Origin: Streptomyces sp. NRRL WC-3618
GTDB taxonomy: Bacteria > Actinomycetota > Actinomycetes > Streptomycetales > Streptomycetaceae
DNA length: 64,000 bases
Direction: 5' to 3'
Assembly: GCF_001280005.1 (NCBI RefSeq)
Contig: NZ_LGDW01000292.1
Span: forward strand, 1-64,000
Translations under genes and position numbers: made by a program
The notes under the pieces: generated by a model
Seen by the model: only the letters and a program-made list of their open reading frames with translations
Told to the model about the DNA's origin: nothing
The model's database searches: none
In this document: positions 26,737-35,731 of the stretch, in pieces
Position numbering within the stretch: position 1 is the first letter of the stretch
How the letters are laid out: each line of letters opens with the position of its first letter

Positions 26737-26795
26737 ACCTCTGCGCCGAGGTTCTTGTATGACCTCTGCTACCGCTGCCACCTCTGCGCCGAGGT
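26737..26795. repeat. Two direct copies of a 16 bp palindromic element
   Basis: ACCTCTGCGCCGAGGT occurs at 26737-26752 and again, identical, at 26780-26795. Each has 5 bp inverted arms (ACCTC and GAGGT). They lie 58-116 bp upstream of the EF-hand start, so they could be twin operator sites for that gene. Confidence 0.5.
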
Positions 26796-26887
26796 CTTTC
26801 TGGCACGGAGCGTACGACGTGCGGACGGCGACGGGGGCGGGAAAGCGGCGCCTGTGCCAAGACTGGGGGAATTCCGGGACAACGGAG

Positions 26888-27286
26888 TCATGCGGGCGTG
26901 GCGGCCTGGAGGGGGGTCGCGGCCTCGTCGGTGGCCGTGGTGAGGTCCGCGTAGACGTCGAAGAGGCGGCGGACGCCCAGGGCGCCGAGGACCCGGTTGA
27001 CGTGGTGGGCGTGGGCGCTGTCCGCGGCGCCCTGCGCGGGCAGGATCAGGCGCAGGCTGCCCTGGCAGGAGCGCATCAGCCGACGGGTGGCGATGAGGAC
27101 GCCGACGCCGCTGGAGTCGCAGAAGACGACCTCGGAGAGATCGAGGACGACCCGGTGGCGGCCGTCGGCCACCGCACTGTGCACGCGTTGTCGCAGCTCC
27201 GGCGAGGTGACCAGGTCCATCTCCCCGGACACCTGGAGCACGGTCCAGCCGCCGCGCTCGCCGTCGGTCACCTTGAACGACACCAT
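26888..27286 (-). CDS. STAS domain anti-sigma factor antagonist
   Basis: 132 residues from ATG 27286 (MVSFKVTDGE), supported by GAGG four bases before it. LQVSGEMDLVTSPELRQRVH and LDLSEVVFCDSSGVGVLIAT are the STAS hallmarks; Ser in DSSGVG is the residue normally phosphorylated by an RsbW-type kinase. It would release a sigma factor by binding the cognate anti-sigma. It is divergent from the sigma/anti-sigma pair, but that anti-sigma is of the zinc-finger type, so the partner is more likely a HATPase protein. Confidence 0.85.
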   Translation of the reverse strand: MVSFKVTDGERGGWTVLQVSGEMDLVTSPELRQRVHSAVADGRHRVVLDLSEVVFCDSSGVGVLIATRRLMRSCQGSLRLILPAQGAADSAHAHHVNRVLGALGVRRLFDVYADLTTATDEAATPLQAATPA

Positions 27287-27651
27287 CACGCCTCTATCCG
27301 ACTCGTCCGACTCGTCCGCCACAAACGGAAGCTTGACCTTCGCTTCCTGTCGACGCGGCTGCCCAACAGCCGTGCCATCAAACACCGCACATCTACTCGG
27401 CCGAGATCGCAAGAGACTTGCAAGCGGTTTCAGAGGGCTTGTTTCGGTCACCCGTGATCCTGTTTGATCAAAAAAGGCGCGCGGAAGGTCACGATCGGTC
27501 ATTCTCCGTCGGTTCTTTACCCTCCGGAGCGCCTCTGAGAGCGCACAATGCCGCAAAGCCGAGTGGGCTGTCAGAGGGGCCGACTACATTCGAGGAGAGG
27601 GTGGGCGACCGCCGGACCTGGACGGCAGTACGGGGGGGGTGAGGGGGCAGC
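27287..27651. other. Divergent promoter region of STAS and sigma-factor genes
   Basis: 365 bp with a poly-A/T patch (TTGATCAAAAAAGG near 27462). It must hold both promoters. On the minus strand GTTT, 15 bases, GGGCAG loosely resembles a stress-sigma promoter, but the match is partial. Confidence 0.4.
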
Positions 27652-28281
27652 ATGGCGAAGCAGGACACACCGCCCCGCTGGGACCGCAAGATGCAGCAGC
27701 GGCTCGCGCGCGGGGAGGCAGCCGCGCTCGGCGAGCTGTACGACCGGTTCGCCTCCCTCGTGCACGGCCTCGCCCACCGCGTCCTCGGCGACGAACAGGC
27801 GGCCGACCGCATCACGCGCGAGGTCTTCGCCCACGTCTGGCAGCACCCCGACACCTACGACCCCAAACAGGGCCCGCTGCGTTCCTGTCTGGCCACCCTG
27901 ACCCACCGCCTCGCGGTCCAGCGCCTGCGCCAGACGGAGACGGCCGCGCTGGCCCAGGGCGACGCCACGGAGCCCACTGGCACCACGGAGACCACGGGCA
28001 CCACTGGCTCGACGGGCTCCCTGGAGGAACTGGAACGCCGGGTCCGCCGCGCCTCCGTCGCCGCCCGCGCCGACTACATCGTCACGTCGATGCCCGCCCC
28101 GCTGCGCGCCGCCCTGGAGCTGGCGTACTTCCAACGGCGCGACTACCGCCAGACCGCCGCCGACCTGGGCGTCACGGAGGCCGAGGCCCGCCGCCGCCTC
28201 CGCCTCGGCCTCCAACTCCTGTCCACGGCCCACGACACGGGCACACCAGGAGCACCCCCCGAATACGGGGGTGCGGTGTGA
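27652..28281 (+). CDS. RNA polymerase sigma factor (ECF-like)
   Basis: 209 residues. Region 2 spans about residues 20-95 (ELYDRFASLVHGLAHRVLGD, EVFAHVWQHPDTYDP), and region 4 about 145-190 (AYFQRRDYRQTAADLGVTEA, a helix-turn-helix). A Thr/Gly-rich linker (PTGTTETTGTTGSTGS) joins them. The stop overlaps the GTG of the anti-sigma gene by four bases (GTGA), giving coupled synthesis of the pair. Confidence 0.82.
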   Translation: MAKQDTPPRWDRKMQQRLARGEAAALGELYDRFASLVHGLAHRVLGDEQAADRITREVFAHVWQHPDTYDPKQGPLRSCLATLTHRLAVQRLRQTETAALAQGDATEPTGTTETTGTTGSTGSLEELERRVRRASVAARADYIVTSMPAPLRAALELAYFQRRDYRQTAADLGVTEAEARRRLRLGLQLLSTAHDTGTPGAPPEYGGAV

Positions 28282-29633
28282 GCGGCGCGGGCAACGAGGA
28301 CGGGGACTGGGAGGGGTACGCGGGGGAGGGCACCCAGGGCCACAGGGGCGAGGGTGCCGGTGCCGACGGCGGCAACGGACCGGGACCTGCACCGGCCACC
28401 GGCGCCGGCCCGCCCCGTATACCGATGCCGCGCTCCTCGGTCGAGGACACGGGCCGCCCCCTGCCCGACGCCCCTGAGGCGGCTGCCGTCCCCTCAGTCT
28501 CTCTGGCCCCTCTGGTCCTGGAACACGACGTACTGAGGTCGCTGCTCGGGGCCTGGGCGCTGGCCGCCTGCGCGCCGGAGGAGACGCTCGCCGTCGAGGA
28601 GCACCTCGGGGAGTGCGGGGCCTGCGCGGACGAGGCGCGGCGGCTGCGCGAAGCGGTCGAGCTGTTGCAGCGCCCGGACCCCCTCGACCTGGACCCGACC
28701 CTGCGCACCCGCGTCCTGCAAGGCTGCCTCGACCGGCGCCCGCCACGCATCCCGGTACCGGAGTGGGCGGCCCCCTACGACGCGGAGACCGCCCGCCTCG
28801 ACGCCCTGCTCCAGGACTTCGGCGACGCGGAGTGGCACGCGCACGTGCGGCTGCGCTGGTTCGAGGGCGACAAGCAGACGACCCGGCGTACGACGGTCGC
28901 CGGTGTCATCGCGCATCTGCTGAGCGTGGACGGCCTGGTCGCGGTCGCGCTGGGCCTCGACGACCCGCTCACCGGCGAGCACAAGACGCCGGTCGCACCG
29001 ACTCCGGCGGCGCGTACGGAGGCGTACTGGCGCGCCTCATACTTCCCGCCGACGCGGTCCGTACGGGTGCCGTGGCGGGAGCAGAGCCACGGCATCGTAC
29101 GTACCGCGGCCTTCGCGGGCGACGGGTCCGGCAAGCTTCCGGTGCCGTACGGCGAGTTCGAACTGCCACTGCACCAGGCGATGTTGGACCGCGCCTTCGA
29201 GTGCTGGGTGCACGCGGGCGACATCGCGGAGGCGGTCAGCTACCCGTACACCCCGCCCGCCCCGCCCCACCTCCACGGCATGATCGCCCTCGCCGCCCGC
29301 ATGCTCCCGGAAGCCCTGGCCGCCCGCCGCCGGGCAGGCCTGGCCTCCCCGAGCCGGACGGCCCGCCACCTGGTCCCGGCCGGCGAACCGGGCCGCAGCC
29401 TGCGCCTGGAGATCGAGGGCTCGGGCGGCGGCGAGTGGCTGATCCCCCTGGACTCCCCGGCCGCGCTCCCCTCGGCCGCCCACGAGGTGGCCCATGTGGC
29501 CCTGGACGGCACGGAGTTCTGCCAGCTGGCGGCGGGACACGTATCACCGGAGGAAGCGGCGGCGGGACAGGACGGGGACCGCGAGGCGATCAGGGATGTG
29601 CTGTTCGCGGCGGCGTCGCTGAGCCGGATGTAG
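28278..29633 (+). CDS. Zinc-finger anti-sigma factor fused to a maleylpyruvate isomerase-like domain
   Basis: 451 residues. A disordered Gly/Pro-rich N-terminus precedes an anti-sigma zinc finger: His109, Cys113 and Cys116 in HLGECGACADE give the H-x3-C-x2-C motif. From about residue 185 (RWFEGDKQTTRRTTVAGVIA) it continues as an MDMPI_N/DinB-like four-helix domain related to mycothiol-dependent maleylpyruvate isomerase. GTG at 28278 overlaps the sigma-factor stop. It probably binds the adjacent sigma factor and releases it on a thiol, zinc or mycothiol-linked signal; the isomerase-like domain may be the sensor. Confidence 0.82.
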   Translation: MSGAGNEDGDWEGYAGEGTQGHRGEGAGADGGNGPGPAPATGAGPPRIPMPRSSVEDTGRPLPDAPEAAAVPSVSLAPLVLEHDVLRSLLGAWALAACAPEETLAVEEHLGECGACADEARRLREAVELLQRPDPLDLDPTLRTRVLQGCLDRRPPRIPVPEWAAPYDAETARLDALLQDFGDAEWHAHVRLRWFEGDKQTTRRTTVAGVIAHLLSVDGLVAVALGLDDPLTGEHKTPVAPTPAARTEAYWRASYFPPTRSVRVPWREQSHGIVRTAAFAGDGSGKLPVPYGEFELPLHQAMLDRAFECWVHAGDIAEAVSYPYTPPAPPHLHGMIALAARMLPEALAARRRAGLASPSRTARHLVPAGEPGRSLRLEIEGSGGGEWLIPLDSPAALPSAAHEVAHVALDGTEFCQLAAGHVSPEEAAAGQDGDREAIRDVLFAAASLSRM

Positions 29634-30066
29634 GTCTATCGGGGCGCACGAACGCGAGCCGGTCCCGCGCACGAGGCCAGGCGTCTCCTGGAAGCGAGGT
29701 GGGGCTCATGGCGGGCGCTCCCGCATGCCGACCAGGGCAGGCATTGAACGCGTCCGTATCTCCGGCGTGGAGACCGGAATAGCTCCACCGCGGTGTTCGG
29801 ACCGGTAATTCAAGATCGGCGTCAAGGGCTTCGCCGGGCCACCGTCAGATCCACTTCGGATTTCGGCCAGCCACCGCATGGATCCCGCAGGTCGGTGATC
29901 CTGCCGCACCTCCGATTCGACTCAATCGCGCCCAGCCGAAACATTGCGGTGGGAACCGTCCGCAGCCATGCGACTCGGGACGGTTGCCCTGGCGTCTGAA
30001 AGGCGACTTGTGTCGGGCGGGAAACCTCCCGTTCAATTGATCCAAAACAGGGAGGCGGAAAACGCG
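29634..30066. other. Upstream region of the metabolite gene cluster
   Basis: About 430 bp with no convincing gene. It should contain the promoter of the seven-gene set that follows. One inverted repeat is listed separately. Confidence 0.5.
29954..29985. promoter_or_regulatory. Inverted repeat upstream of the cluster
   Basis: AACCGTCC and GGACGGTT form a perfect 8 bp inverted repeat with a 16-base gap; GGG and GCCC extend it imperfectly. It lies about 80-110 bp before the first gene and could be an operator or a leader hairpin. Confidence 0.4.
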
Positions 30067-31080
30067 ATGTCCCATCCGAGCGCCGCCAGAAAACCAAGCC
30101 TGTATCACACCACACCGATGGTTTCCATCCTTGACGCCCCGGGTGCGGGTTATGTCGAGAACGCCGAGGTCGAGCAGCGGGTCATCGGTTCGCACGGTGA
30201 ATTGCGGACGTGCATTGTTCCGGAACACGAGCGAGATCGACTACAGGAACTCGACGCCGACTACGTCATTCTTTGGCACCGGGTTTCCCTGGACGCGGAC
30301 TTCTTCGAAAAGAACAGGACCTGCCGTGCGGTCGTCTGCGCGAGCGTCGGTTATGACCACGTCGCCGTCGAGGCCGCCCATGCCCGCGGGATTGCCGTTT
30401 ATCACGTCCCCCATTACGGCACCGAAGAGGTGGCCGACCACACGTTGGCCTTGTTCCTCGCCCTGGCGCGCCGGCTCGGGGACCTGAGCGGCCATGTACG
30501 GGACGGCGGCTGGGACTGGCGGACGATCGGTGACGCGCGACGGCTGAGGGGCAGCGTGTGGGGCGTCATCGGGCTCGGGCGTATCGGGCTCGCGGTGGCG
30601 GAGCGGGCCAAGGCGTTCGGTATGCGGGTCGTCTTCCACGATCCGTACAACCATCCCGGCATCGAGAAATCGCTCGGTATCGAGCGCCACGCAGATCTGA
30701 ACACGCTGCTGGAGGTGTCCGACGCGGTCAGCCTGCACGTGCCGCTCGACGCCGGCACCCGCCATCTGCTGGACGGTGAGCGGCTGCGCAGGATGAAACG
30801 TGGCGCGGCGCTCATCAATACGGCGCGTGGCGCGCTCGTCGACATCGAGGCCCTCAAGGGAGCACTGACCGAGGAACGGCCTGCCTGGGCCGCGCTGGAC
30901 GTGGTGGAGGGAGAGCCTTCCCTTCCCGATTGGCTGCGCGACCATCCGCAGGTGCTGCTCAGCCCGCACGCCGCTTTCTACTCGGTGGAATCCTTCGCCG
31001 AACTGCGCACCCGAGCCGCCGAAGCGGTGGTTCAGCTGATCAATGGGGCGCCCGTCACCTCAGCCATTCTCGTGCCCTGA
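30067..31080 (+). CDS. D-2-hydroxyacid dehydrogenase family protein
   Basis: 337 residues; reduces a 2-oxo acid or oxidises a 2-hydroxy acid with NAD(H). The start is ATG 30067 behind AGGGAGG. The Rossmann glycine motif GLGRIG is at 169-174, followed by HDPYNHPG, where Asp suggests NAD. The catalytic set is visible as NTARGALVD (Arg), DVVEGEP (Glu) and LSPHAAFYS (His). It resembles C-terminal-binding-protein-like dehydrogenases. It is the first gene of the cluster, 42 bp before the radical SAM gene, and may supply or remove the keto or hydroxy acid partner of the aminotransferase. Confidence 0.85.
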   Translation: MSHPSAARKPSLYHTTPMVSILDAPGAGYVENAEVEQRVIGSHGELRTCIVPEHERDRLQELDADYVILWHRVSLDADFFEKNRTCRAVVCASVGYDHVAVEAAHARGIAVYHVPHYGTEEVADHTLALFLALARRLGDLSGHVRDGGWDWRTIGDARRLRGSVWGVIGLGRIGLAVAERAKAFGMRVVFHDPYNHPGIEKSLGIERHADLNTLLEVSDAVSLHVPLDAGTRHLLDGERLRRMKRGAALINTARGALVDIEALKGALTEERPAWAALDVVEGEPSLPDWLRDHPQVLLSPHAAFYSVESFAELRTRAAEAVVQLINGAPVTSAILVP

Positions 31081-31122
31081 ACTCAGACGTCCCGCATCGC
31101 CATACGTTCCGAGGAGCACACA

Positions 31123-32298
31123 TTGACCACGGAAGCCGCCAAGAGCGAAGTCAACGGGGATTGGACGGACTGGAAATGGCAGCAGCGCAACGCGGTGCGG
31201 ACTGCGAAGCAGTTCCGCCGTAGCTTTCCCGATTGCGATCAGGATCTGGTGGACCTGATCGAACACCACAACACCACCAAGAAGTTCCAGGTGACGCCCT
31301 ACTACTTAAGCCTCATCCCCACGGATCCCAGTACCGGGGGCCCACTCGGCACCGACCCGCTGTGGAAGCAGGTGGCCCCGTTCGGTACCGATGGATCGAC
31401 CGACCCGTACAGCTATGACGGGAAGACCGAGAACTGGGAACTCCCGCACGAGATGGTGACCCCCATCGCCCAACACAAGTACGACAACCGCATCATCGTG
31501 CGTTACGCGAATGTCTGTCACGCGTACTGCCAGTTCTGTTACGAAGCACTGCGCACACTCGACAAAGAGTCCTCCAAAGAGGTGTTCAACCGGGAATACT
31601 GGCAGGCAACGCTCGAATATGTTCGCATGCACCCGGAGGTCGAGGAAATGATCCTGAGCGGCGGAGAGCCGCTCATGCACAGCAATGACCAGATCGACCA
31701 GGCGATGGGCGAAGCCCTGGCGGTCCGCCCCGACCTGATTCTGCGCATCCATACGCGCGCGCTGACGTTCAATCCTTACCGTGTCGACCCCGGACTCGCC
31801 GACGTACTCGCCCGGCACAGGGTCACCGCGATCGGCCTGCACATCACGCATCCCCGTGAGCTCACCCCCGAGTTCGACACGGCGATCGCGCGCCTGCGCA
31901 GCGCCGTGCCCATCCTTTTCGCGAACGTGCCGTTGCTGGCCGGCGTCAACGACGACCCCGACACCATGCGGGACCTGTGCATGGGGCTCTACCGGCGGGG
32001 CGTACACGCGGGCTACCTGTACCACTTCATGCCGCACAGCCCGGAGGCCGAGTTCTTCCGTGCCTCCGTACAGCGCGGAGTGGAGATCGTACGGTCGCTG
32101 AAGCGGCACATCTCCAACCCGGCTGTTCCCGAGTACGTGCTGCCGCACGCCACCGGCAAGTACACCGTTCCGCTGACGGACGTGGGTGCCGCGGACGCCT
32201 TTCCCCGGCATGCCGTCGACGACGACGGCTTCCGGGTGCTGGAATTCGTCAACTGGCAGGGCGAGCACGTCCGTTACCCGGACGTGGAGACCGCATGA
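31123..32298 (+). CDS. Lysine 2,3-aminomutase-like radical SAM/PLP enzyme
   Basis: 391 residues; predicted to shift an amino group from C2 to C3 of an amino acid. The 4Fe-4S ligands are Cys132, Cys136 and Cys139 (C-x3-C-x2-C, as in aminomutases), LSGGEPL is the SAM-binding GGE, and Lys346 in HATGKYTVPL fits the PLP lysine. The start is TTG at 31123 behind GAGGAG. Codon 62 is TTA (31306-31308), which in Streptomyces needs the bldA tRNA, so production should be developmentally timed. The length is close to lysine and glutamate 2,3-aminomutases; the substrate cannot be read from sequence. The stop overlaps the next ATG by four bases. Confidence 0.85.
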   Translation: MTTEAAKSEVNGDWTDWKWQQRNAVRTAKQFRRSFPDCDQDLVDLIEHHNTTKKFQVTPYYLSLIPTDPSTGGPLGTDPLWKQVAPFGTDGSTDPYSYDGKTENWELPHEMVTPIAQHKYDNRIIVRYANVCHAYCQFCYEALRTLDKESSKEVFNREYWQATLEYVRMHPEVEEMILSGGEPLMHSNDQIDQAMGEALAVRPDLILRIHTRALTFNPYRVDPGLADVLARHRVTAIGLHITHPRELTPEFDTAIARLRSAVPILFANVPLLAGVNDDPDTMRDLCMGLYRRGVHAGYLYHFMPHSPEAEFFRASVQRGVEIVRSLKRHISNPAVPEYVLPHATGKYTVPLTDVGAADAFPRHAVDDDGFRVLEFVNWQGEHVRYPDVETA

Positions 32299-33479
32299 CC
32301 GAGCGGGCCACGCATGCCCCCGTGACGAGTTGTGCGGCCGCCCGGCTGGAGAAGACGGTGTCGGCCGACGCCGTACGGCACAACCTGGCGCTGCTGCGGG
32401 CGGAGGCCGGGGGCCGACGGGTGATGCCGGTCGTCAAAGGCGACGCGTACGGGCTCGGGGCCCGCGCCGTCGCCACGCTCCTGGTTGCCTCCGGAGTGGA
32501 GGCGCTGGCCGTGGACACCGTCGCCGAGGGAGTCGACCTGCGGGAACACGGCATCGACCGGCCGATTCTGGTGATGGACGTGGACGTGTCCGACAACGCG
32601 TCGGCCTGCGCCACGTACGGGCTGATGCCCGCCGTCGCCACCGTGGGACAGGTCGAACGCCACTGCGGTGCGGGCCACCGGCAGGGCGGTCCCGTCACCG
32701 TGTGGCTGCGTACCAACATCGGCTTCAACCGGTTCGGACCACGCGAGGACCAGGACTTCGAGGTCGTCCTCGACGCTCTGCGCGAGGCCCGTGCCAAGAT
32801 CGACGTGGCCGGGGTCTTCGCCCACCTGTCCAGTTCCGCCTGGGACGAGAAGGAAACGGCCGAACAGGCCACCACCTTCCAGTCCCGGGTGCATCAGGCA
32901 CGGGCGGTACTGGGCGCACACCTCTCCGCGAGCCTGGCCGCGACCCACGGACTGCTGCACCCCGCCGCCCTGCACGGCACGGACTGGATCCGGCCGGGCC
33001 TCGGCCTGTACGGACTGCTCCTGCCCGCCGGCCGGAACCTGTCCGGCTGGCAGACCTCCGGCCTGGACCGGCTCCGGCCCGCCCTCACCGTCCGGGCCCG
33101 GGTGCTCGACCTGATCGACGTCACCCGGGACGAGGGCCTCGGCTACGACCGTTCCTGCGCCGTACCGCCCGGCCGGTGCCTCGCCTCGGTCGCCATCGGC
33201 TTCTCCCGCGGCATCACCGGCTCAGCGGCCGGCTTCTCGGGCCTGCTGCACGGGCGTACCTGCCCCATGGTCGGCAAACCCGGCATGGACTGCACACAGT
33301 TCGACGTGACGAAGGTGCCCGGTGTGCGGCCGGGCGACTGGATGACCTTCATCGGGCCCGAACCGGCCGGTGGCCCCGTGGTGCGCACCGCTGAGGACAC
33401 CGCCGCGGAACTCGGGCTGAGCCTCTACGAGTTGCTCGCCGTGCTCCGGATGCCCGTACGCCTCGAAGACCCGCGATGA
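32295..33479 (+). CDS. Alanine racemase-like PLP enzyme (fold type III)
   Basis: 394 residues; probably epimerises an amino acid at C-alpha. PVVKGDAYGLGARA puts the PLP lysine at Lys48; EGLGYDRSC carries the second catalytic base Tyr284; and GKPGMDCTQFDVT matches the substrate-binding Met-Asp motif near the C-terminus. The ATG at 32295 overlaps the aminomutase stop (ATGA), a sign of coupled translation. The usual house-keeping Alr would not be expected in such an operon, so a pathway-specific amino acid (perhaps the aminomutase substrate or product) is the likely target. Confidence 0.85.
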   Translation: MTERATHAPVTSCAAARLEKTVSADAVRHNLALLRAEAGGRRVMPVVKGDAYGLGARAVATLLVASGVEALAVDTVAEGVDLREHGIDRPILVMDVDVSDNASACATYGLMPAVATVGQVERHCGAGHRQGGPVTVWLRTNIGFNRFGPREDQDFEVVLDALREARAKIDVAGVFAHLSSSAWDEKETAEQATTFQSRVHQARAVLGAHLSASLAATHGLLHPAALHGTDWIRPGLGLYGLLLPAGRNLSGWQTSGLDRLRPALTVRARVLDLIDVTRDEGLGYDRSCAVPPGRCLASVAIGFSRGITGSAAGFSGLLHGRTCPMVGKPGMDCTQFDVTKVPGVRPGDWMTFIGPEPAGGPVVRTAEDTAAELGLSLYELLAVLRMPVRLEDPR

Positions 33480-33534
33480 CCGTCCCGATCCTGGGACGGT
33501 TCCCCGTCCAGACCCCGGACAAGGTGGAGGACAC

Positions 33535-34635
33535 GTGACCGAAGACAGCGCCCTGGAGCGGATCCCGCCCCGCGAGGGTGTGATGCGCGCCGCCCAAGCA
33601 GCGCCGCCGGGCTCGGTGGAAGCCCAACTGAACGCCTGCCTGCGTGGCCCGGTCGAGCCGTTGGAGCTCAGCGAGGCCCACCGGTCGCTGCTGACAGCCC
33701 TCGGCTCCGCACTCGAGCAGGGCGAGCGGAGCCAGGATCCGGAGGCCCTGCTCGACGTACACCGCAGCGCGTACACCGTGTACGAGACACTGCTCGGCCA
33801 TCCTCTCGGGCCGGCCGCCCACGAACGCAGCGCCTGGTTCAACGCCTTCCGCTGGACGTACGAGGAAGCGGTGCTGCGCGGCGACACCGAGGACATCGCC
33901 GAGCGGTTGCCGAGCGCCGAGGACGCGACGCGGCCGGCCTTCGTGCGGGACTGGTTCCTCACCGAGGCCAAGGAACGCAGCACCCTCGACCGAGCCGTCG
34001 AGACGCACCTCGCCGAGCACGCCACCGTGGAGCAACTGGCCCGCTTCATCCAGGCCGACGGGTACCTCAACTACCGCTTCTACGACGCTCTCGTGCTGGC
34101 ACAGCCGCACTTCATGGAGACGGTCAAACACGAGATCAGCCGGCATCTGTGGGACGAGTGCGGGGAGGGCGAGAAGCGGAACGCCCACACCCTCCAGTTC
34201 ACCCGCAGCCTGCGCACCCTCGGACTGTCCCTGCCCGCCGTCCCGCCGTGGGAGGACTGGCGCCCCTACGCCGGACACAACCTGTACTTCGTGCTCGCCG
34301 GCAACCGCAGGCACTACTTCAAGGCACTCGGCAGCCTGGCCATGCCCGAACTCTTCGACGTGGACCGGGACGCGGCCGTCGTCAGGGGACTGGAACGGCA
34401 CGGCTACACCGCGGACACCGACTTCGAGTTCTTCTACAACCACATGGAAGGAGACGCGGAACACGGCCCCGAGTGGCTGGACGGTGTGGTGCTCCCCATC
34501 GTCGACGTCGAGCCCCAGGCGGGGATCGAGCTCATCACCGGCGGGGCGATGCGCATGCTCGCCATGCGCCGCTACAACGAGTACCTCGCCGACTGTCTGG
34601 GCCTGGACCCCGCCCTGACCGACGAGAACGGGTGA
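33535..34635 (+). CDS. Haem-oxygenase-like diiron oxidase/oxygenase (HDO)
   Basis: 366 residues of all-helical, iron-containing redox enzyme type. Metal-ligand candidates lie in KHEISRHLWDECGEG (Glu200, His204, Glu208) and in HMEGDAEH (His303, Glu305, Asp307, His310); both segments are signatures of the haem-oxygenase-like diiron superfamily, which includes UndA, BesC and SznF. Members use O2 to cleave C-C bonds, hydroxylate amines or desaturate. GTG at 33535 follows GGAGG. The residues before 100 are not recognised and may be a helical extension. Substrate unknown, but the context says an amino acid. Confidence 0.8.
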   Translation: MTEDSALERIPPREGVMRAAQAAPPGSVEAQLNACLRGPVEPLELSEAHRSLLTALGSALEQGERSQDPEALLDVHRSAYTVYETLLGHPLGPAAHERSAWFNAFRWTYEEAVLRGDTEDIAERLPSAEDATRPAFVRDWFLTEAKERSTLDRAVETHLAEHATVEQLARFIQADGYLNYRFYDALVLAQPHFMETVKHEISRHLWDECGEGEKRNAHTLQFTRSLRTLGLSLPAVPPWEDWRPYAGHNLYFVLAGNRRHYFKALGSLAMPELFDVDRDAAVVRGLERHGYTADTDFEFFYNHMEGDAEHGPEWLDGVVLPIVDVEPQAGIELITGGAMRMLAMRRYNEYLADCLGLDPALTDENG

Positions 34636-34644
34636 ACCCCGGAC

Positions 34645-35721
34645 GTGGCGAACCCCTTTCCCTCCCTGGAGATGACCGAGCGGAGCTCCGGACGGCGCGC
34701 CCGTGAGCGGCTGAGCACCAACGAGAACGAGTTCGGCCCCGCGCCGGAGGTGCTCCGCGCCATCGGGGAAGCGGCGTCCGAAGCCCACCGCTATCCCGAC
34801 TGCGACCACTTCGTCCTACGACAGCGGCTGGCCGACGAACTGCGCACCGAGCCGGACCACGTCCGTATCGGCTCCGGGGTCGACGGGCTCCTCGGCGAGA
34901 GCGTCCGGGCCTTCCTCGGGCCCGGACGCACCGCCGTGACCAGCGCCGTCACCTATCCCACGTTCGCCTACCTCGCCCGCTCACGCGGGACGGCCGTCCA
35001 TCCGGTGCCCCTGCGCTCCGGCGCTCTCGACCCGGACGAGCTGGCCCGAACCGCACACGAGACCCGCGCCGACGTCATCTACGTCGCCGATCCCGACAAC
35101 CCGACAGGCAGGTCGCAGGGCGCCCAGGCGGTGCTGAACCTGGCGGACGCACTGCCCCTCGCCACTCTCCTGATCGTCGACGGCGCCTACGCCGAGTACC
35201 AGGACCCGTGCCACCGGCTGACCGCGAAGGAGGTGGGAGGACGGCGCATGCTGTGGCTGCGCAGCTTCTCCAAGGCGTACGCACTCGCCGGGCTCCGGAT
35301 CGGCTACGCCGTCGGCGACCCCGACCTGCTCGCCGCGTTGGACGACGGCGCGGAGCACTACGTCGTGGGCCGGGTGGCCGAGTCCGCGGCCCTCGCCGCG
35401 CTCGACGCCACCACGCATCTCGACCGGGTCCTCGCGCAGACCGCGGAGGGACGAGCGCACTACACGGCGGAGCTGGGCGCACTCGGACTCACCGTGCTGC
35501 CCGGCCGGACCAACTTCGTCACCGCCCGCACGGCCGCCCCCAAGACGGCGGAACACCTCGCCGACGTACTCGCGCAAGCGGGGATCTTCATCCGCCGGCT
35601 GACCGCCCCCGGCATGACCGACTGCGTACGGATCAGCATCGGACCGGCCTCGCAACGCGCGACGGTACTGGAGGCCGTCGCCCACCACCTCGCCCGTCGC
35701 CCTGTCGTCCCCACCATCTGA
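34645..35721 (+). CDS. HisC-like class I/II aminotransferase
   Basis: 358 residues. LSTNENEFGPAPEVLRAIGE is the N-terminal signature of histidinol-phosphate aminotransferases; DPDNPTG binds the cofactor ring, and SFSKAYALAGLRIGY contains the PLP lysine Lys210. The start is GTG at 34645, 9 bp after the diiron enzyme gene. Within this cluster it more likely transaminates or C-C cleaves a pathway amino acid than makes histidine. Confidence 0.85.
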   Translation: MANPFPSLEMTERSSGRRARERLSTNENEFGPAPEVLRAIGEAASEAHRYPDCDHFVLRQRLADELRTEPDHVRIGSGVDGLLGESVRAFLGPGRTAVTSAVTYPTFAYLARSRGTAVHPVPLRSGALDPDELARTAHETRADVIYVADPDNPTGRSQGAQAVLNLADALPLATLLIVDGAYAEYQDPCHRLTAKEVGGRRMLWLRSFSKAYALAGLRIGYAVGDPDLLAALDDGAEHYVVGRVAESAALAALDATTHLDRVLAQTAEGRAHYTAELGALGLTVLPGRTNFVTARTAAPKTAEHLADVLAQAGIFIRRLTAPGMTDCVRISIGPASQRATVLEAVAHHLARRPVVPTI

Positions 35722-35731
35722 GGGAGCCCTC

